A stretch of DNA of 64,000 nucleotides from Trogon surrucura (GCA_020746105.1 CM036620.1:41319206-41383205); one strand, 5' to 3'. Numbered from the stretch's first letter, positions 1-14,789 are shown. Notes: a model not told the origin generated them from the sequence alone. Translations and numbers: made by a program.

Positions 1-69
1 ATGTCATCAGACTGAGCGCTCCTTGCAGACACACTTCCCTGCCCTGAAGGTAGGGTCAGCACGCTCTGA

Positions 70-87
70 TAACAACAACAACAACAA
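70..87. repeat. (AAC)n microsatellite
   Basis: Six AAC units (TAACAACAACAACAACAAG). Confidence 0.9.
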
Positions 88-899
88 GCAGAAGAGGTGA
101 GCCAGGGAAAAGCTGTTTGAGACGGAAGTTGGGCTAGCTGTGGCTTCCCCACGTTCTTCCAAAACAGGAGTGATTCTCCAATTCTAATTTCAAGCCCCCA
201 GACACCTGCAGATTTGAGGCATCATTTGAGGCAGATGCAAATGGTGCTGCTAGGTGCAGCATAACTGGAAAGCGTGAGCATACTCTTCGGCATCTCAGAA
301 GCAGCCTAAAATTCAGAGTGCTCCCAGGAGGACTCTGTTAGGTATGGCAGGTGCACGGATTTCCCCAGTGATATGCAGATCTCACCTAGAGAGTGAGAAG
401 GAGGGGGATTTGTGCGGTATACAAGATTATGTATACTTGCTATGAAATTGTGGAACAGGTAAGAGTCAGGTTTATTGAATTACTCTGGATGAGGGAAGAT
501 GGGAAAAGAAAAGGATTATGGCAGATATTATAGTATACTTAACCTGTGTTTGCAGGCTATTAAAAACTGTCTAATTTGGGGGATGTGACTAAGGTTCTCT
601 TTGAGCATGGATCAAAAACTAGAAAAAATACTAAGTAATCCACTTGCAGTTACCTGAAAGATAATAAAATCGTTAATATGAGCTTGTCAGGAACTGGTTC
701 TGTCATAGAACTTAAATTTCCTTCTTTGACAGAGGGTGCAGTGCCACAGAGACAGGGAGGACACGATCAGCTCCCTGCCACCAGGTTGGGGAGAGGATGC
801 TCCTGCTGTGGAGCAGTCTGTCACACTGATGACTTAGTGTTACCTCCTGTGCTTTTACAGTACCCACCTCCAAGAGCCATGTAAACTCACAGGAATAGC

Positions 900-925
900 A
901 AAAAACAAACAAACAAACCAAACCA
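900..925. repeat. (AAAC)n microsatellite
   Basis: AAAAAACAAACAAACAAACC-type run within the partial intron. Confidence 0.85.
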
Positions 926-3549
926 ACACACTGAGGAAAAAAAAGTGTCTGGTTTTCTGGCATTTGATTGAATTAAGCAGTTTGAGTAGGATGAAGCTGT
1001 TCCGTGAGGACGAGAACACACACTTTCAAGCTGCAGTGGGAAGGATTAGAGGAGTGAGTTCTCTCCCTTTGGTAGCAGCAAGACATTAGATGTGTTAAGC
1101 AATATTAGGAACTCGCCTCCCTATTTTTCTAAGCAGCCAGTAAATAAGATCTTCCTTCCAAGGCTTCTGATGTTGTCAATGGAGACATCTTTAATTTTCA
1201 TCAGATAACTACACAACAGGTTGAGAAGAAATTGCTGTCAAAGACTATGTGAATGGTTTGATGTTAACTGTGAGATTGTCTCAAATACTGATGCAGGTCC
1301 CTGAGGCAAATGTCTCCACAGAGTTCCACATCTTAGTTCTGTTTAGTGCCTTCATTAATTATTTCAACAATAAATAGGTAGTAATTTTTTTTAAACCATG
1401 CAAGCTGTCATTGGCAGGGGCTTACGAGTCATTGGGAAACCGAGGTCAAATTGCAAGTTGGTTCAGGCAAATTAGAATAAAATAACATGAGATTTGGCAC
1501 TGAAAAGCATGGAGTGCCAGAGCTGAGGAGAAATTTAAAGTGTAAATGCAAATAGCTAATTCGTCAGTACCGGGGAGGGGGGAAAGGATGAGAGTGCTAG
1601 ATTGTTAAATAAACAGCAAAACTTTAGTTTTAATTGCGCAATGTGTTAACATCCATAAGAAATTGCAGGTAAATATTCCAATCTGCATACGGATGCATTG
1701 CTTTGTCCGGTTTTGATCGTCATGCCTGGGGACCATGCAACAGTTGTTTGTAGACTCCATTTGAACTTCAGTTGTTTCATCTAGAACAGGGAGGACTGAA
1801 CGAGAGGACGTTGTATCTGTTTTCTGATATGAAAAAGGTCATTAACAAGGGGGTAGTGATTAGTTGTTCCCATGGAGACAGGGGCAGGCTTTCAAATAGG
1901 TGTGGCGTTGCCCTCCCCCCGCTTTGTTTATTTACTGGAATTTGCATTGGGCAAAAGGCAGTGTGTGAAGTGGTCAAGGAGAAGACAGTCCAGTTCATCA
2001 GCCCTTAATTTTTAAGGAGCGCTACATAAAATTTCAGTGGTGGTGGCTTACTCATGCGCAGCTATTCATTTTGCTATGAAAGCTGCATTTTCATGGACAA
2101 AGAACAGTGGTTAGTGTTGAACTCTTCAGTTCAACATCAACATTAAATCAAGGGACTTAATTTAATAACTGAGATATAGGGAGGAGCATTGTTAATTCAC
2201 TCAAGTACTTCTTTTACGTGTTTGTTTCCTAAGAGGAGAATATAGCATAGTAATTAAATCTTTTTTTTTTGTGATAAAGTCAGTTTGGAAGGCTTACAAT
2301 AACAGGAAATGTTTCATTTCAAAAAGTTTTATTTTAAAGCTTAAGATTTATAGTACTGAAAAGTAATTCATGCGAAAATTCAAACAGTATATTCAAAGCT
2401 AAGGATAGGGGCATGTGTGAATTCATATCTCAAAGGATTTTTTTTAAATGTAGTTTCCTACCTAGTAGCCCTGGAAACGTTGTATTTGGTATTATAGGTC
2501 AGTGTTTTAATTCTTAAAATTAAAAGTAACTCTTCTTAAAATAAGATGTTCTCAATGGCTAACTAGGCTGCCATGAATGCAGGATGTCTAATTGCACTGA
2601 GGCTGTAGGAGACAGCCCTAGGTAGAGCAGTTTAGTGACTGAGGAAAGCCCTCCTCATCTATCAGTTTCTAAACAAACACCTTTATGCGAGAATTGATAT
2701 TTCAAAGGATTGTTTAAATCAGCAGACAAGCCATGCACTTCCTGAAAATGGATTATTTTTACTTTTTGCTACTTTCTGCAATCGATTGCATGCTGACTTC
2801 TTATTAGAAAATATATTTAAAAGATCTTACATTGATCTCCACCTAGAGTACAAATTAGCTGTGCTTCATCGATAAAACTCTGTAGCTGGAAAACTAAACT
2901 CAAAATCTTTCATGCAAGAAGAAAAATGTTCTTGACTATATCCCTTTCTCTGAAACAGGAGCTTTTTATTACTTAGGCTATTTGTCAGGAACATGATACA
3001 TATTTCTTGCTGAATATTTGGCTGTTGGCTTTTGTCTTGATAATGAAATACAATCACACATGCTTTGAACCTGTCTTGACAGTGGAATGAACTTCATTAT
3101 TCCACAGAGATGTGAAGATCTATAGTTGTAGGAATGTTGGCTCGGTTGTGTAGTGTTCATCATGTGGACACCATTGCTCATGGCAATAGGTGTTTGTGGA
3201 AGCTGCTGTTATTCATTTGGAGTTTTGCCTGGCACCCATCTTTATTACTAGCTCACAGCAAATAATGTGTTGATCTTTAAGAAGTACCAGGAATGCATAC
3301 GTGGATCTTTTGCTGGGATCTACCATGTACTTTCAGAGTTCCTCAAGTTATCGAAGCAAAAACAGGAAGACTTTTTAATTTTCTTTAATTTTCTCTGTAG
3401 TCATTACTTGACGTCGCACTTGTACAGTTGGCGGTGAGAGTCCTTAAAAACTGAACCCAAAAAAAGCAGTATATCTTTTGCTTCATTGCTCTCTGATTTA
3501 ATAAATCACACAGGAAGTGAAATCAAGTCTCAAGGTCAATCCTGCCCCT

Positions 3550-3612
3550 GTGATCACAGAGTTGTTGAGGCTAGAAAAGACCTCTGAAATCATCAAGCCC
3601 AACCTATGATGC
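3550..3612 (-). mobile_element. CR1 LINE 3'-end fragment (antisense)
   Basis: About 60 bp resembling the terminal CR1 segment in reverse orientation. Diagnostic pieces are CACAGAGTTGTTGAGGCTAG, then AAAAGACCTCTGAAATCATC and AAGCCCAACC. No ATTCTATG tail copies remain. It is an old, short, non-coding remnant. Confidence 0.7.
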
Positions 3613-6600
3613 AGGGGAGGAAGGTAGGGTTTTTATGTTGCCTCTGCTTGGGGAGCTCGAGTACACTGAGTTTTCTCCTTGGGAAATGCAGGTGTGTGAG
3701 CCACTCCCAGATTAATGGGAAGGTATCTAAAGGGTATTGGTACAGACCGGGTGATGTATGGAGGGAGAAAACCGCTAATGCAGAGCGTGCTGTGTCAGAT
3801 TTGCTTGAAGCTGCTGTCCCTGTTCTGGAAAGAGAAGTGACAAAGACAAAATGCTGACCTCTGCAAAGCTCATTCTTCTTCTAAGAAAATGTACTCAGCC
3901 TTTCTTTCTTGCTATTACTCTTTGTCAGGAAGTTGTCTCTTCCAGCCACAGCAGGTTTTGGCCTCCAGGAATAGTTGCATCTGCAAGTGATTGAAAGATG
4001 TTGTTAGGAATCCACTTCACCTGACCCCAAAACACAGCTTAGTTGTGACTTGTATTGCTTTTCTGCCTCCATTGAGAGATTAAGCCTCATCACTAAACAG
4101 CAAACTCAATTATGAATAGGGTTCTTTTAGCAATAGTTGGAAGCAGATTTTCTCCCTTTGGCTTGTTTGCTTTCCCACTCACTCCTAATATTAGTTGTTA
4201 ATGGAATAGCATCTTCTGTAATTACAGTGGAGCCATGGTTCTGCTTTTTAAGTATAGTTATGAGGGGAAAATATTTGCAGTGTTCTGTTTCATTTTATTT
4301 ATAAGCATAGCATTTAGAAGAATAGTGTGTTACAGCTTCAGAAGGAAAGCTAATAAAAGTGATTCTCTCAATGCTAATAATGTCAATCTTTGACCTACTA
4401 TTCTGTGTTTTATAACGTACTTATCTGTGTTTTGCAATTTGTATTTAATTGCGTGTCTGAGAAGGCTTGTGAATAACATTCTTCCTTTAAATCTTTCATT
4501 ATTTTTATTTTCTTGCCAGAAGAATACGGCTGAATGCTACAGCAGCTGCTTTGCAACTGTAACTCTTCCCTCTTATTACTGGTAATGACAGCCAACAATT
4601 TACTGTATGTATTAAGTTTGGTTATGTGTTGTTGTATAACTGAAGTTTTTAGGAAAATATTTTCACAAACGTAGGACGATGAATGTCAGACTGACCTAAT
4701 TACCGTTCTTCCCTACAGTTTCTATGGGCTCTCTTCTGCTAGCTGGAGATGAGTTGTTTGAAAATGTATTCATTAGCAAAGTATTCAGATTTATTATCCT
4801 GCTGTTTATGGCATCATAATTCCCATTTCTGTTTAGCTAGTAGCCAGGGAATATTTCTATTTATGAAGGTAAAGGAAGGACTGCTCTAACTGGAGGGAGT
4901 GAAGCCTGGTATCAAGATCCGTGCTGTCGGGTTTGTGCCAGCCACAGAGAAGCGTCCCCCACGGGCTGCCCCCTTTCAGGGGAGCTGCCAGAATTTCCCA
5001 GGGGGAATCGAGGAGTGAGGTGGGGTGGGTTCAGAGCAGTTAGACAGGGGACCCAGTCTGAGAGATAAATAAGAAAGGAGGTTACGGTGTCAGTGTAGAT
5101 ACAAGAAATCTCCTCGTCAGAAGACTTCCCTTCCTTCGGAAACATGCAGCTTCCCTTCAGTTAGTATAATCCATGCGAGCCCTGGCCATTGACACTAAAT
5201 AACAGACGATAATCCAAAAGGTTAAGGCTAGATTACTGCACAGTACAAACTGGGGGGATTTAAGTGCCTGCAGGGCTAAAGTGATGTCCCGTGGTGACAA
5301 GGTTCTGGGCAGATGGAGCTGTTTGTCTCTCTAGGGAAAACAGATGATTTGAGGTGTGAAGCCCATGTGTATGCTGACATTGAGTGTGAGTTACGACAGC
5401 ATCTTGATCTTTTACTGAGATCCAGTTGACCCTTCTAAGGACAAGGCTCTGTATTCAGGGCTGAGAAACTTGAATGAGTGGAAACACCTCTGGGCCTTAA
5501 AGCAGCCTGTGACAATCCTTTTTAAATCTGCATTTGAAGCATTTGGATCAGAAGCACTGAGCACTCTTTGTGTAGTCTGTAAAATAAAAACAGTATTACC
5601 AGGTCCATCCTATGATTATCATCTGCTTAATGAGACTGTCTGTCAGTAACCATCTTGAAAACATAAAACCCATTTTTTTGTGGAGGTGAGTGTGACCGTG
5701 CTGGAGGTGATCAGGTGAAATGACAGTTTCATTGGGGCTGGTAGCTGCCATTTCTAACAAAGATTATTCTGATTGTTACGGAGGATTGCTTTTTCTGTTG
5801 TGTGTTTTTCCATTGGTTTTTAGTGGATTTGGGGTTATTTTTCTGTAAACCCTTAACGATAAAGCCTTTATAGGGTCATTAGCAAGAGTCCTTATTACTG
5901 TTCATCTCTCCTTTCTGCCACTTCTGGATTTGATGTGCTTTTTGTGTGCTTTCTAATTTAATTCTGAAGTGATAGTGCTTTCACTAGCAGGTTTTTGGAA
6001 ATGATTCAGGAATGACTGATCGCCCCTAATTTTTCGAACTCTTCAGATGTTTCTTAAAATAACCAAATCATTTATATCATCCATATACCATTAGTTTAGA
6101 TAAATGCAAGTGACTAATATTTCCCAGAAGTGAGCATGGATAGGAATCTTGGAATTTGAGTTAATGCAATTGCAGCACATCTATGTTATTGTTCTCAGCT
6201 GTCAATTTTTTCTTACAGTATTTTCATAAAAGATGTGTATAGGTTAGGGTGATCTTTTCTGATCCTTGCGCTGTCATGTGGCAGGCAGTGGGATGATGCT
6301 GGCACAAGGGTAGCTGGGCAACGTGAGCCACTGGATCTGGGGAGGGAGAAAGCCTGCAAGGCAGCCACAGTCTGTATCACTGAGTCACCCAGAAGCCAGT
6401 CATGTACCCAGTCCAGCCCTATCTCACATGAATCAGCTTTACTTCTGGGGAACTGCTGTTATCCTGCCTTTGAATCACTCCAAGGGGTTATCTTCAGCTT
6501 GCTGTTCTCAGAAATACATACCTTCTGGCTATATGAAAATTTTAGTGTATAACTCTCAGGGTCAAGGAGCTTGGCTGCCTCACTGGGTAGAGGTACTCTT

Positions 6601-7817
6601 CTGTGTGTAGGCAGTTACACTATGTAGGAATTCTTGTTTCCAGCTCGGAGATCAATGTGGTTTGCTCTGAATAGGTTGTACAAATTAACAGAACTCTATG
6701 GCAAATTCGTTTTCCTTGTTTGCCTTCAAGGTCAGGTCCAGAGTTCACACAACAGCATACTTGTGCTGGCAATGTATTCTTCGTAAGCTGAAACCGTCAA
6801 AAAAAGACTCAACTGCAAGTTTGCAAGACATTGGTTGGAGGCAGAATCATGTATTCAGCCATACAGATTTCTAGTGCTTCACCTCTAGATGTGCACATTT
6901 ATCAGTAAATAGTACAGTAAGTGTACTTTGGACACTTATGTAAATATACTCTTATATTTAGAATAGGAATGTGGTATTTTAACTGGGATAGACCATTTTC
7001 ATCTCAGCTGCTTATCAAAATATTCATATAGCTGAAAGAGTTTCTAACAGATGTGAGAATTCATAAACGCGGTCATCAACTCTTGCCATCAAAACATTTT
7101 ACTAACAGTTAACAAAAGCTGTTTATACTCTGTTTTTGAAAACAGCCAGTTCACAACCAAATTCTGAAAGCAAAACACTATATGTAACTCTTTTTTGAAG
7201 AAATAAAATAAGCCATTGGGCATCTTCTACAATTCCTGACAGCCTTACTGTTGAAAACCTCAAAATTATTAATCTCCCATAGATCACCCTGTAGATACTC
7301 TCTCTGGCTCATTATTGCTAAAGGCACATTTCCATGCACTTTTAGTACAGAGTGAATGACCTTATGCAAATGTAGAGAGCTATCCCTAGACCAGACTTTC
7401 ATTTTATTTTTATTATCAAATAGAGTTGGGTGGTTTTTTTATATGATTTACTATGGTGATAAAACAGGAAGATTCATTTCCCTGCTTTTCCACAGCCCTG
7501 CCTGCCCATCTTTACAACATCATATTAAAAGCAGATGCTGTCATGGGACAACGAAGGGCTCAACCTCATCAGTTTTCAGCTCCTTCATCCTTCATTGTGA
7601 AGTGCTTTCCAGTATTTTTCTGTCAGTTTTGTTTTTGAAAAACTGCTTTCACTACTTCACTGTTTTCACAAGAAAATATTATTGTGCCTCTGGTACAGAC
7701 AAGGAGAAATCTAGTTTCATTGTAGTTAAGTGCCTGCCTCCCCATTACCCTCCATAATAGGATAACATAGCAAATTATAAAGCTTTAACAAATAACCGTG
7801 CTGCATCTAGGAGGACA

Positions 7818-8011
7818 TCATGGTTTAACCTCAGTCAGCAATTAATCACCACACAGCCACTTGCTCATTCCCCCTACCTCTTGCCACTATGGGATGGGGG
7901 AAAGAATCGAGGGGGGGAAAGGTAGAACTGTTGGGTTGAGATTAAGACAGTTTAATAGGACAGAAGATGAAGGGGAACTACTACTACTACTACTAATAAT
8001 AATACATAATA
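7818..8011 (-). mobile_element. LTR end fragment (antisense), truncated at a simple repeat
   Basis: The segment begins ATGGTTTAACCTCAGTCAGC, has a C-rich stretch, then GGGATGGGGGAAAGAATCG, then GGGTTGAGATTAAGACAGTT and TAATAGGACAGAAGATGAAG, and runs into (ACT)n/(AAT)n. This order is what I remember for the 3' end of a common avian endogenous-retroviral LTR read on the minus strand. Only about 190 bp remains and there is no coding content. The family assignment is from memory. Confidence 0.55.
7977..8011. repeat. (ACT)n/(AAT)n microsatellite
   Basis: About six ACT units followed by AAT units and a degenerate tail. It lies at the broken end of the LTR fragment. Confidence 0.85.
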
Positions 8012-11000
8012 ATTTCAGGCTTCTGCATTAAACCTCAAAGACAGATATAAATGAAATATTAAAATTACCTTTTGTCCCCATTTCCTGCCTGAGTTTGAAG
8101 CAGCATGTATACGTAAGGGTAGAGTGGGGGCAGTTGCTAACAGTACTCCTGAAGAACTGATCAAAGGAATAATATTCATCCACATCCTCACCTTCGTGGC
8201 AGATTACAGGCCATATCATTAACTGTGTGTCTCATCCACTTAGCTTAGTGTGAGGGCTCTATCTGCTTGAGTCAGAGTCACTAGAGGTTGTTTATGGGAC
8301 CCTGAAGAAAAGCCAGTTCCATCAGCAGCATGCTAGGCAGCAATATTTTAAAAGGCTTTGCTAAAAAAACAGGAGCACACTGTTGTAACTATGCTTCCAC
8401 TTACTTAAAACCTTTGCAACTCAGAAATGTTAAGTCCAATCTGGCATGTCAACAGTGGATTGAACAAAAAAGAAAACCCACTGAAACCCCCATTGCCATT
8501 TCCATTGAAGTAATGCTTCAATGCTAGCTCTTCACATTTGCCCGCCTAAACCATTCACTGCTGCAAAAATAAAGCTTCAGCCTGAAATGCTGCGGGAGAC
8601 ACAGAAAAAAGGCTTGTGTTTTGTGTGGAGTATGCGATGGTGATTGTAAGTCAACTGCCCTTTTTGTCTTTTTTTTCAAAGTTTCTCAACTGTTGCAAAT
8701 GTACATATGGTGCTATACAGTAGCATGTAGCGTAGTTATCAGAATGACCTCTTTTCCTCACCTAGCATCCATAAAAAGACCCAAGCAGCTGCTTTACCAG
8801 GCTCCCTGGAGTGTAGATAGGAAGGAGACAAGGCGAGTGTGATGGACGTGGCCCTGTCAGAGCATTGTGGGATCAGCTGGCTGGGTCCACTTGGGAGCTT
8901 GGGCTGGAAGGCGTGAGCAGCACAAAACAGCCTGTTCCCTAGAGCAGTTTGTGATCCCTAGTTGTGAACTCACTTTTACATGTGATGCACAAAACCATTT
9001 TTTTGGGGCCATGATGCCTTTAAATCTGCTTTAGTCTGGATTAAGTACATAATGCTTTAGAGTTATAGAGTTACAGTAATCCAAATGAGTGACTCAGAAT
9101 CACCTGTCTGGATTTGTTATCATTACTTATCTGGGAATCTCTCTCGGGAGGGCAAGGGCTGAATTAAAGGACGGTTTTGGAAATTAAGAATCTGTGTTTG
9201 GGCCACTGGCTATGTTTTGAGAGGAATAATTTATCATTTGTTGTCTTTAATGAAATTTAAAAATTTCTCCTTTAATTTAAACTTTTTTGATGATACTATA
9301 CTGGTCTTAAGTAAATCAATAAAGCAAAAGTAAGCACTGGAAAAGGAAGATAGTTTTCTAGTTTATACCTTTACAGCTAAAGACAGGAAGACAACATTGT
9401 AATTGGATAGTAATTCTGTTCAGCTGCTGCCCTCATATATTCTGAGAGAACATCCTTGAAGGTAGTGAATTTAATGAACTGTCGTTATTCTCTAATGCTT
9501 GGGAGGTGGTGATGGAGTTACTGTGCAACCAGGGTGGATAATCTAAAGATGTGATGTTGGCTTTGTTCCTTGTTTGTAAGTAGAAGTTTAATCCCAAGTG
9601 AGATATCAATTTACCTAAGTGTCACTTTTAATAGATGCAGATTTCCTTGTTAGCTTGAACAGATTTTTCCTGTTTAAAAGTAAGATGTACATTCAGGTTA
9701 GCATATTGACATTGCTTTAAAATTCCAGCCTCGTGTTTCATAACAACCAGAGGGAAAAGATGATAGTAGGAGGTTCATTGTGCTTTCATAATCAAAATAA
9801 TTGGATTTTCACAACAACCAGAAACAGGGTGATTTCCTCTGCTTCCGAAATTCATAGGCTGTGCAAAACACTACTTACCTGTTTGAATTTTGACCTTAAA
9901 TTAGCTTTAATTGCAAAAGCTAGTATAGTTGAGAATGTGGACAAGGTACAAAATAATATCTCCTTTTTCTTTTTTAAAAAATATGGTTTTGTGCTTATCT
10001 TTAGATATGCTTCAACGTGAAGCTTACCAAAATCCAGGAGGGATAAAGTTCCAATCTTAGGGACAGCTGGTAATACTTTGCCTCAGATAGATCTTTATTT
10101 TTACCTTTTATTTTCAAAGATTATATTTTCAAAGGACAACCCTGAATACAGATTTTACTGATCAATATGAAAAGGTACTGTCAATTGCCAGTTGTATTAA
10201 ATTTTGCGTAGAGGTTGGTTGGTTTTTTCCCCCAACAGTTCTTATTCACTTCTGCTGATAGGCTGAAAGTTATTTTTGCTGCAGTTGAGTTGTGTATGTC
10301 CAAAATCTGTGTCTGCTCATGACATGAATGTGGTTCAGCAGAAGTGCTGCTCTCGGCTCCCCTTTCTTACTTTTACAGCGCCAAGGTCTCAGTCTTGTAA
10401 GACTGATTGTGTATTGGATTTGTCTCTTTACTAGGACTTGCATCATGATATTCCCACTGCTCTTTTGCTGCTCAGTTTTATCCTTCTCAACACCTTCACC
10501 TGTAGGACATTTCCAGAAGTTTTCATTTTCTTTTTGCTTCCAGATGCTCATTTCTGCTGACCTACCTCCTTCGTCTGAGTCCTGTAGAACTCCTCTAGCA
10601 ATAATTCAGATAACTTCTGCTTGGATTATGAGAGGTAGTTAGGAGAAGGGGAAGCTTTCTCTCTTCCGCCTCTACCCATCTGACTCATGTCTTCTACAAC
10701 TTCATTAATTTTCAAAATATGGGAGGGAAGGCTAAATGGACCTCAGTCTCATTACCTGCATGAGGATAATCACTCTTGTACAATATGATTTTTTTTTCAA
10801 TGAAGTTTAGTAATCTGTTAAGAAAAAAATGCAAAATATGCAAAGAAGCCATGTAATGAAATCATGGTGCAATTCTTTATAAACTGAACCTCAAAGGTTT
10901 TTACAGCTTTCTTTGTAGCTGACTCTCTGCAGCTGACTTCCTGGCTATCCATTGGAGAAGAATGGGGGGTTTTCCTGATTTTTTTTTTAAAGTCTATTTA

Positions 11001-11395
11001 AAAAATAAGATGTATAGGGCCTTGTGAGTTAATTTTAACTAATACAACTTGACTACAACATGTTTAAGCACAATGTTCTATTTTAATGTGATTCAAACTG
11101 ATAAATTGTGTAAAAATTAAGGCTGATCATCAGACTTAATTATGTAAAAATATGTAAATATGTAAAAATATTTGTTTAAATGCTAAAAAATCTCCAACAA
11201 TAGTAACTAAGAATGCAAATTTTCATCAGAGTTTTTTAAACTGTTGGTCATGAGAAACTTGCAGTATTTGGCATCAAAATGAGGTCTTGTTGCAGTTTTG
11301 GCAGGGAGACTGTTGATTATGTGGAGAAGCAGGCTACAAAACTACCAGTCAAAGTGAATTAGCTCTAATCTCCATCCTGCATAATAGTGTCTTCA

Positions 11396-11754
11396 TGTTC
11401 TGGTTTGAGCTAAACCAAACCAATTCTGTTCAGTGATTTTGACTTTTCAGCTGTGTCTGCTGAGAGGCTGCACTTCCTGAAGTCAGTAGCATGTTTTTGC
11501 AGTGTCTGCTACTAGAAATGATAACGCCTGATATTTATAGTTACCGCCAGGGACTGGGATATGGAAAGGCTCTTACTTATAGTTGCCCCTGTAGTGACCA
11601 AGTACTATGATCGTTTTATTAAAGCTGTTTTAGTTTTCTTTTCCAATTCGTAAGCCTCTCTGCCTCATTTCCTTTCCCTTCCCATTTGGGGAGGGAGAAG
11701 GGTTAGAGAGCATCTGTCAGTGTTTGGTGGCTGACCCAGCCCTAACGCTCAACA
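11396..11754 (+). mobile_element. Solo LTR-like element (359 bp)
   Basis: It starts TGTTCTGGTTTGAGCTAAAC and ends CCTAACGCTCAACA, giving TG...CA termini. An ATTAAA poly(A)-type signal lies at 11618-11623. The flanking pentamers CTTCA (11391-11395) and CTTCT (11755-11759) match at four of five positions, as expected for an aged target duplication. No internal retroviral genes or second LTR are present. It resembles an avian ERVL-type LTR as I remember them. Confidence 0.6.
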
Positions 11755-14700
11755 CTTCTGTGCTGGGAAGCAGCAGAGAGTCGGGAAAAGCTTGTGTGGC
11801 TTTATCACAACCTGTCACAAGCAGCTTCTATCACTAGTGGGTACTGTGCCCACAAGTTTGAGTTGTCCAAGAAAGATGTTATTTTGAGTTGTAATGGAAC
11901 TCTACTGAATCTGAAAGCAATTCTGCTCTGGAAAAGGGAATTATTTTGTTGTCAACATGGACTAGAATTTGAATGGAACTGCTTAAAAAGGAAGATATTT
12001 ATCATTGCTAAGCTAATGATTTTGTGCCAGTCTGTGGGTGAGTGTTCTTTTAGACTGAATGTTTTAGACATTGTTTTGGGAAAAAAAAATCAGGAGGACA
12101 TTGAGCACAGAAAGAAACATGGGTGAAATTTTAGTGCTACACCTCTTAAAGGACAGGTATATCACATTTTGATTATCACTTGTAAAACATTTGACTGAAT
12201 GCCAGTGAGTGGAAACGCATGAAGTATGCACGCGCATAGGCAAGTATTTATTGTAGCTAAAATGGAGACTATGCGCATCTGTGTTAAATCTGTCAATACA
12301 TGATGAATTTTGCAAACACCTCATTAGAAAGATATAGCGAAGGAAAACTAACATAAGAATGTCCCAGGTGCTTAAAAGTGATGATAAAATTATACAACAG
12401 TTTAATAAGAGAATATGGATTACTGAAACCAACTCACTATATAGAATGACTCGGCACAGTGAATGCAGGTCTAGAAATTGAAATTTGAGTGACAGTAGCT
12501 TCAGTTTGCTTTATGAAAGTTGTTGGGTATCTTACTGTAAATACTTGGGACTTCAGAGTTTCATCCATTAACAGAAGGAAAAAAAAAATCAGTTTAGCAT
12601 GTACTGTGGTGACAGCTTTGAAAATACAATGAATTAACTGCAGCGGAGGCAGTTTTTATGGGAAGCAAATCAACTTCAGGGCAGACCTTTTCCTTTCTAT
12701 AGTTGATCTGTTTCTAGACTCTCAAAGGAGCTGGTGATACGGACATCAGGAATGCACACAAAACCTGTGTGATTGTTTGGGAGAGATAGGGACACAAATT
12801 CATTGAGGGTGAAGGATGCTCAGAAGACTGGATACTTATTTTTGAGGAAAAAAAGAAAGAGCAAATCCTATAGGATAATGTCACAGAGGTTTTACTGTTT
12901 AAATTTTTGTTATTTTATAAACATGAATATTAATCATGTTTGATTGGATTTTAAAAAAAAAAAATAAGATAGTGCCTTACAGAAATATTAAATGTAAAAA
13001 AAGTCAGTACATTTTAAAATACATATTTGAATATACTTGGTTAAAGAGTTAAGTATATAAAAGATTCTGCTTTTTATTTTACTTGAAAAATTCAATAAGT
13101 CTGATTCCTATTCATTCCAGCTACATCAACATCTTTTTCTATGCACAGTATAGGAACTGTCCCACAATTTGTCTTTGGCTGAGCAGCCTTTCATATTTTT
13201 GTCATTTGTTTTATTAATCTGTATCACTTCCCTACCATTTGATCAACTCATCATAATTTCAGGTTCTTTTATTTCTGCATTCACTTTATGTGAGTGGCCA
13301 AGTCTGTTTCTTACATTATATGTACATAGGTTTCAATTTTGAGTTTTATTAGAACCTTTCATTATTTAACATTAGTGTCGGCTTCTGCTATTTGCTTTAA
13401 GAAGCTTTGCTGCAGCGTCAGGCATCACTGCAGGGAGCACCAGGAGCAGTAACCACTGAAACAAGGTATTTGAATTTATTCCCTCTTCTGAGGTGCCTTC
13501 ATGTGATGTCACTAGGGCAGAGGGGTACTCTCCTTGATTAACAAGACATTGAAATTCACAATAAAAAGTGCACATGCCCAGCTCTAAGCCTCACTCAGTA
13601 GGTCACCCATCATTTCTGGGACTGTCACTGTGTCAGCAGCGACACAGCTCCCTTCCTTCTCATCTGTCACACCCGTGACTCCACAAGGTCAGTAGGACCC
13701 AGCGCTGACTCTTGATGCGGGTTGGCATTTACTCCAGTTTTTGTACTGCGTGCCGGTTGGTTTGGCTCTGAAGGTTTGTCTATTGTATCCTGCGTGAGAC
13801 AGATGCCTCTTTCCGGCATTCATCTGTTTCTGTTCAGTAGCCCTGCACAGAGCCTTTAATCAGCCTGGATTATACAACGAGATGTGTAGTGCAATATGCC
13901 ACTCACTGGGTATGATTATAATGACAAAATTTCAGCTGTTCCAGGCAGGTGATCCGTATCAGCCCTTCCCAAAGTGCCCCAGTATACAGCAGAATCTCAA
14001 TTCAACAATGATCGATGATGCACAGTTTAATATTTTCTTTAGGCTCAATAATAGATCACACAAACCTATGTTCATCCACCGATATATGACACTAAATAGA
14101 TGTGCTGTTGGGCATCTTCCTACTGCACACGTCGTCGAGCGCAGACGCTTTCCTGAGTGTCTTTCTGCATACTCTCAAAGCTCCTCTTTCCCTTTCACAT
14201 CTTCAGGAGTCCTCTAGGACCACTGCATGTAACACTCTTGCAGTGCAGTGATTCCAAACCCTGCTGTGCAGTTCATTTGTTTGCAGTACACCACATTAAT
14301 TTCTAATGCAAGTAACCTCACACTCCTTCTAGGTCCGTGTCATTCTTTCTCGTACTTTGAAAATTTGTAGATGATTTCTTTTCTTCCTCTGCATGTAAAT
14401 CATGAGAAGTTACAAAATTCTTTGCTGGCTTGTGTTGGCATGAGGGGTTTTTTCAGTCTTACTGAATCAAACTCTCTTTCTGTCTCGGCACAGGAATCTG
14501 TGACCTCTTGGGCCACTTTTGGATCAGCTGGCTTTTAGTTGCTATATTGCTTTTTCAGGTACAGTCAGTGAGTCTGTGCAATATCTCACATATAGAAGGT
14601 CTTTATAACTGCTTTAAGTTTAGCAGCCTTAGCCTTCCAGCTTTTCTGATGTTTCAGGAGCCTTTGTCCTTTTAAGTTTTTGACTCTAAGTATTTTACAG

Positions 14701-14789
14701 CTTTCCACTGTGATTACATAATATTATGCCACAGTAGCTCAAATCTGATTGATTGAGTGTCTGAGTAGGATATTTCATGAAACAATTAC

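Noticed and set aside
7356-7757. 133-codon open frame in the partial intron
   Set aside because: No known domain, unremarkable composition, and overlapping open frames on both strands. Chance length.
11794-12432. Overlapping 110- and 122-codon frames on opposite strands
   Set aside because: AT-rich intron sequence without homology I recognise. No splice context suggests an exon.
13372-14217. Possible additional gene or processed pseudogene in a slightly more complex region
   Set aside because: Frames are short (67 and 111 codons) and resemble no protein I know. No poly-A tail or duplication flanks were found.
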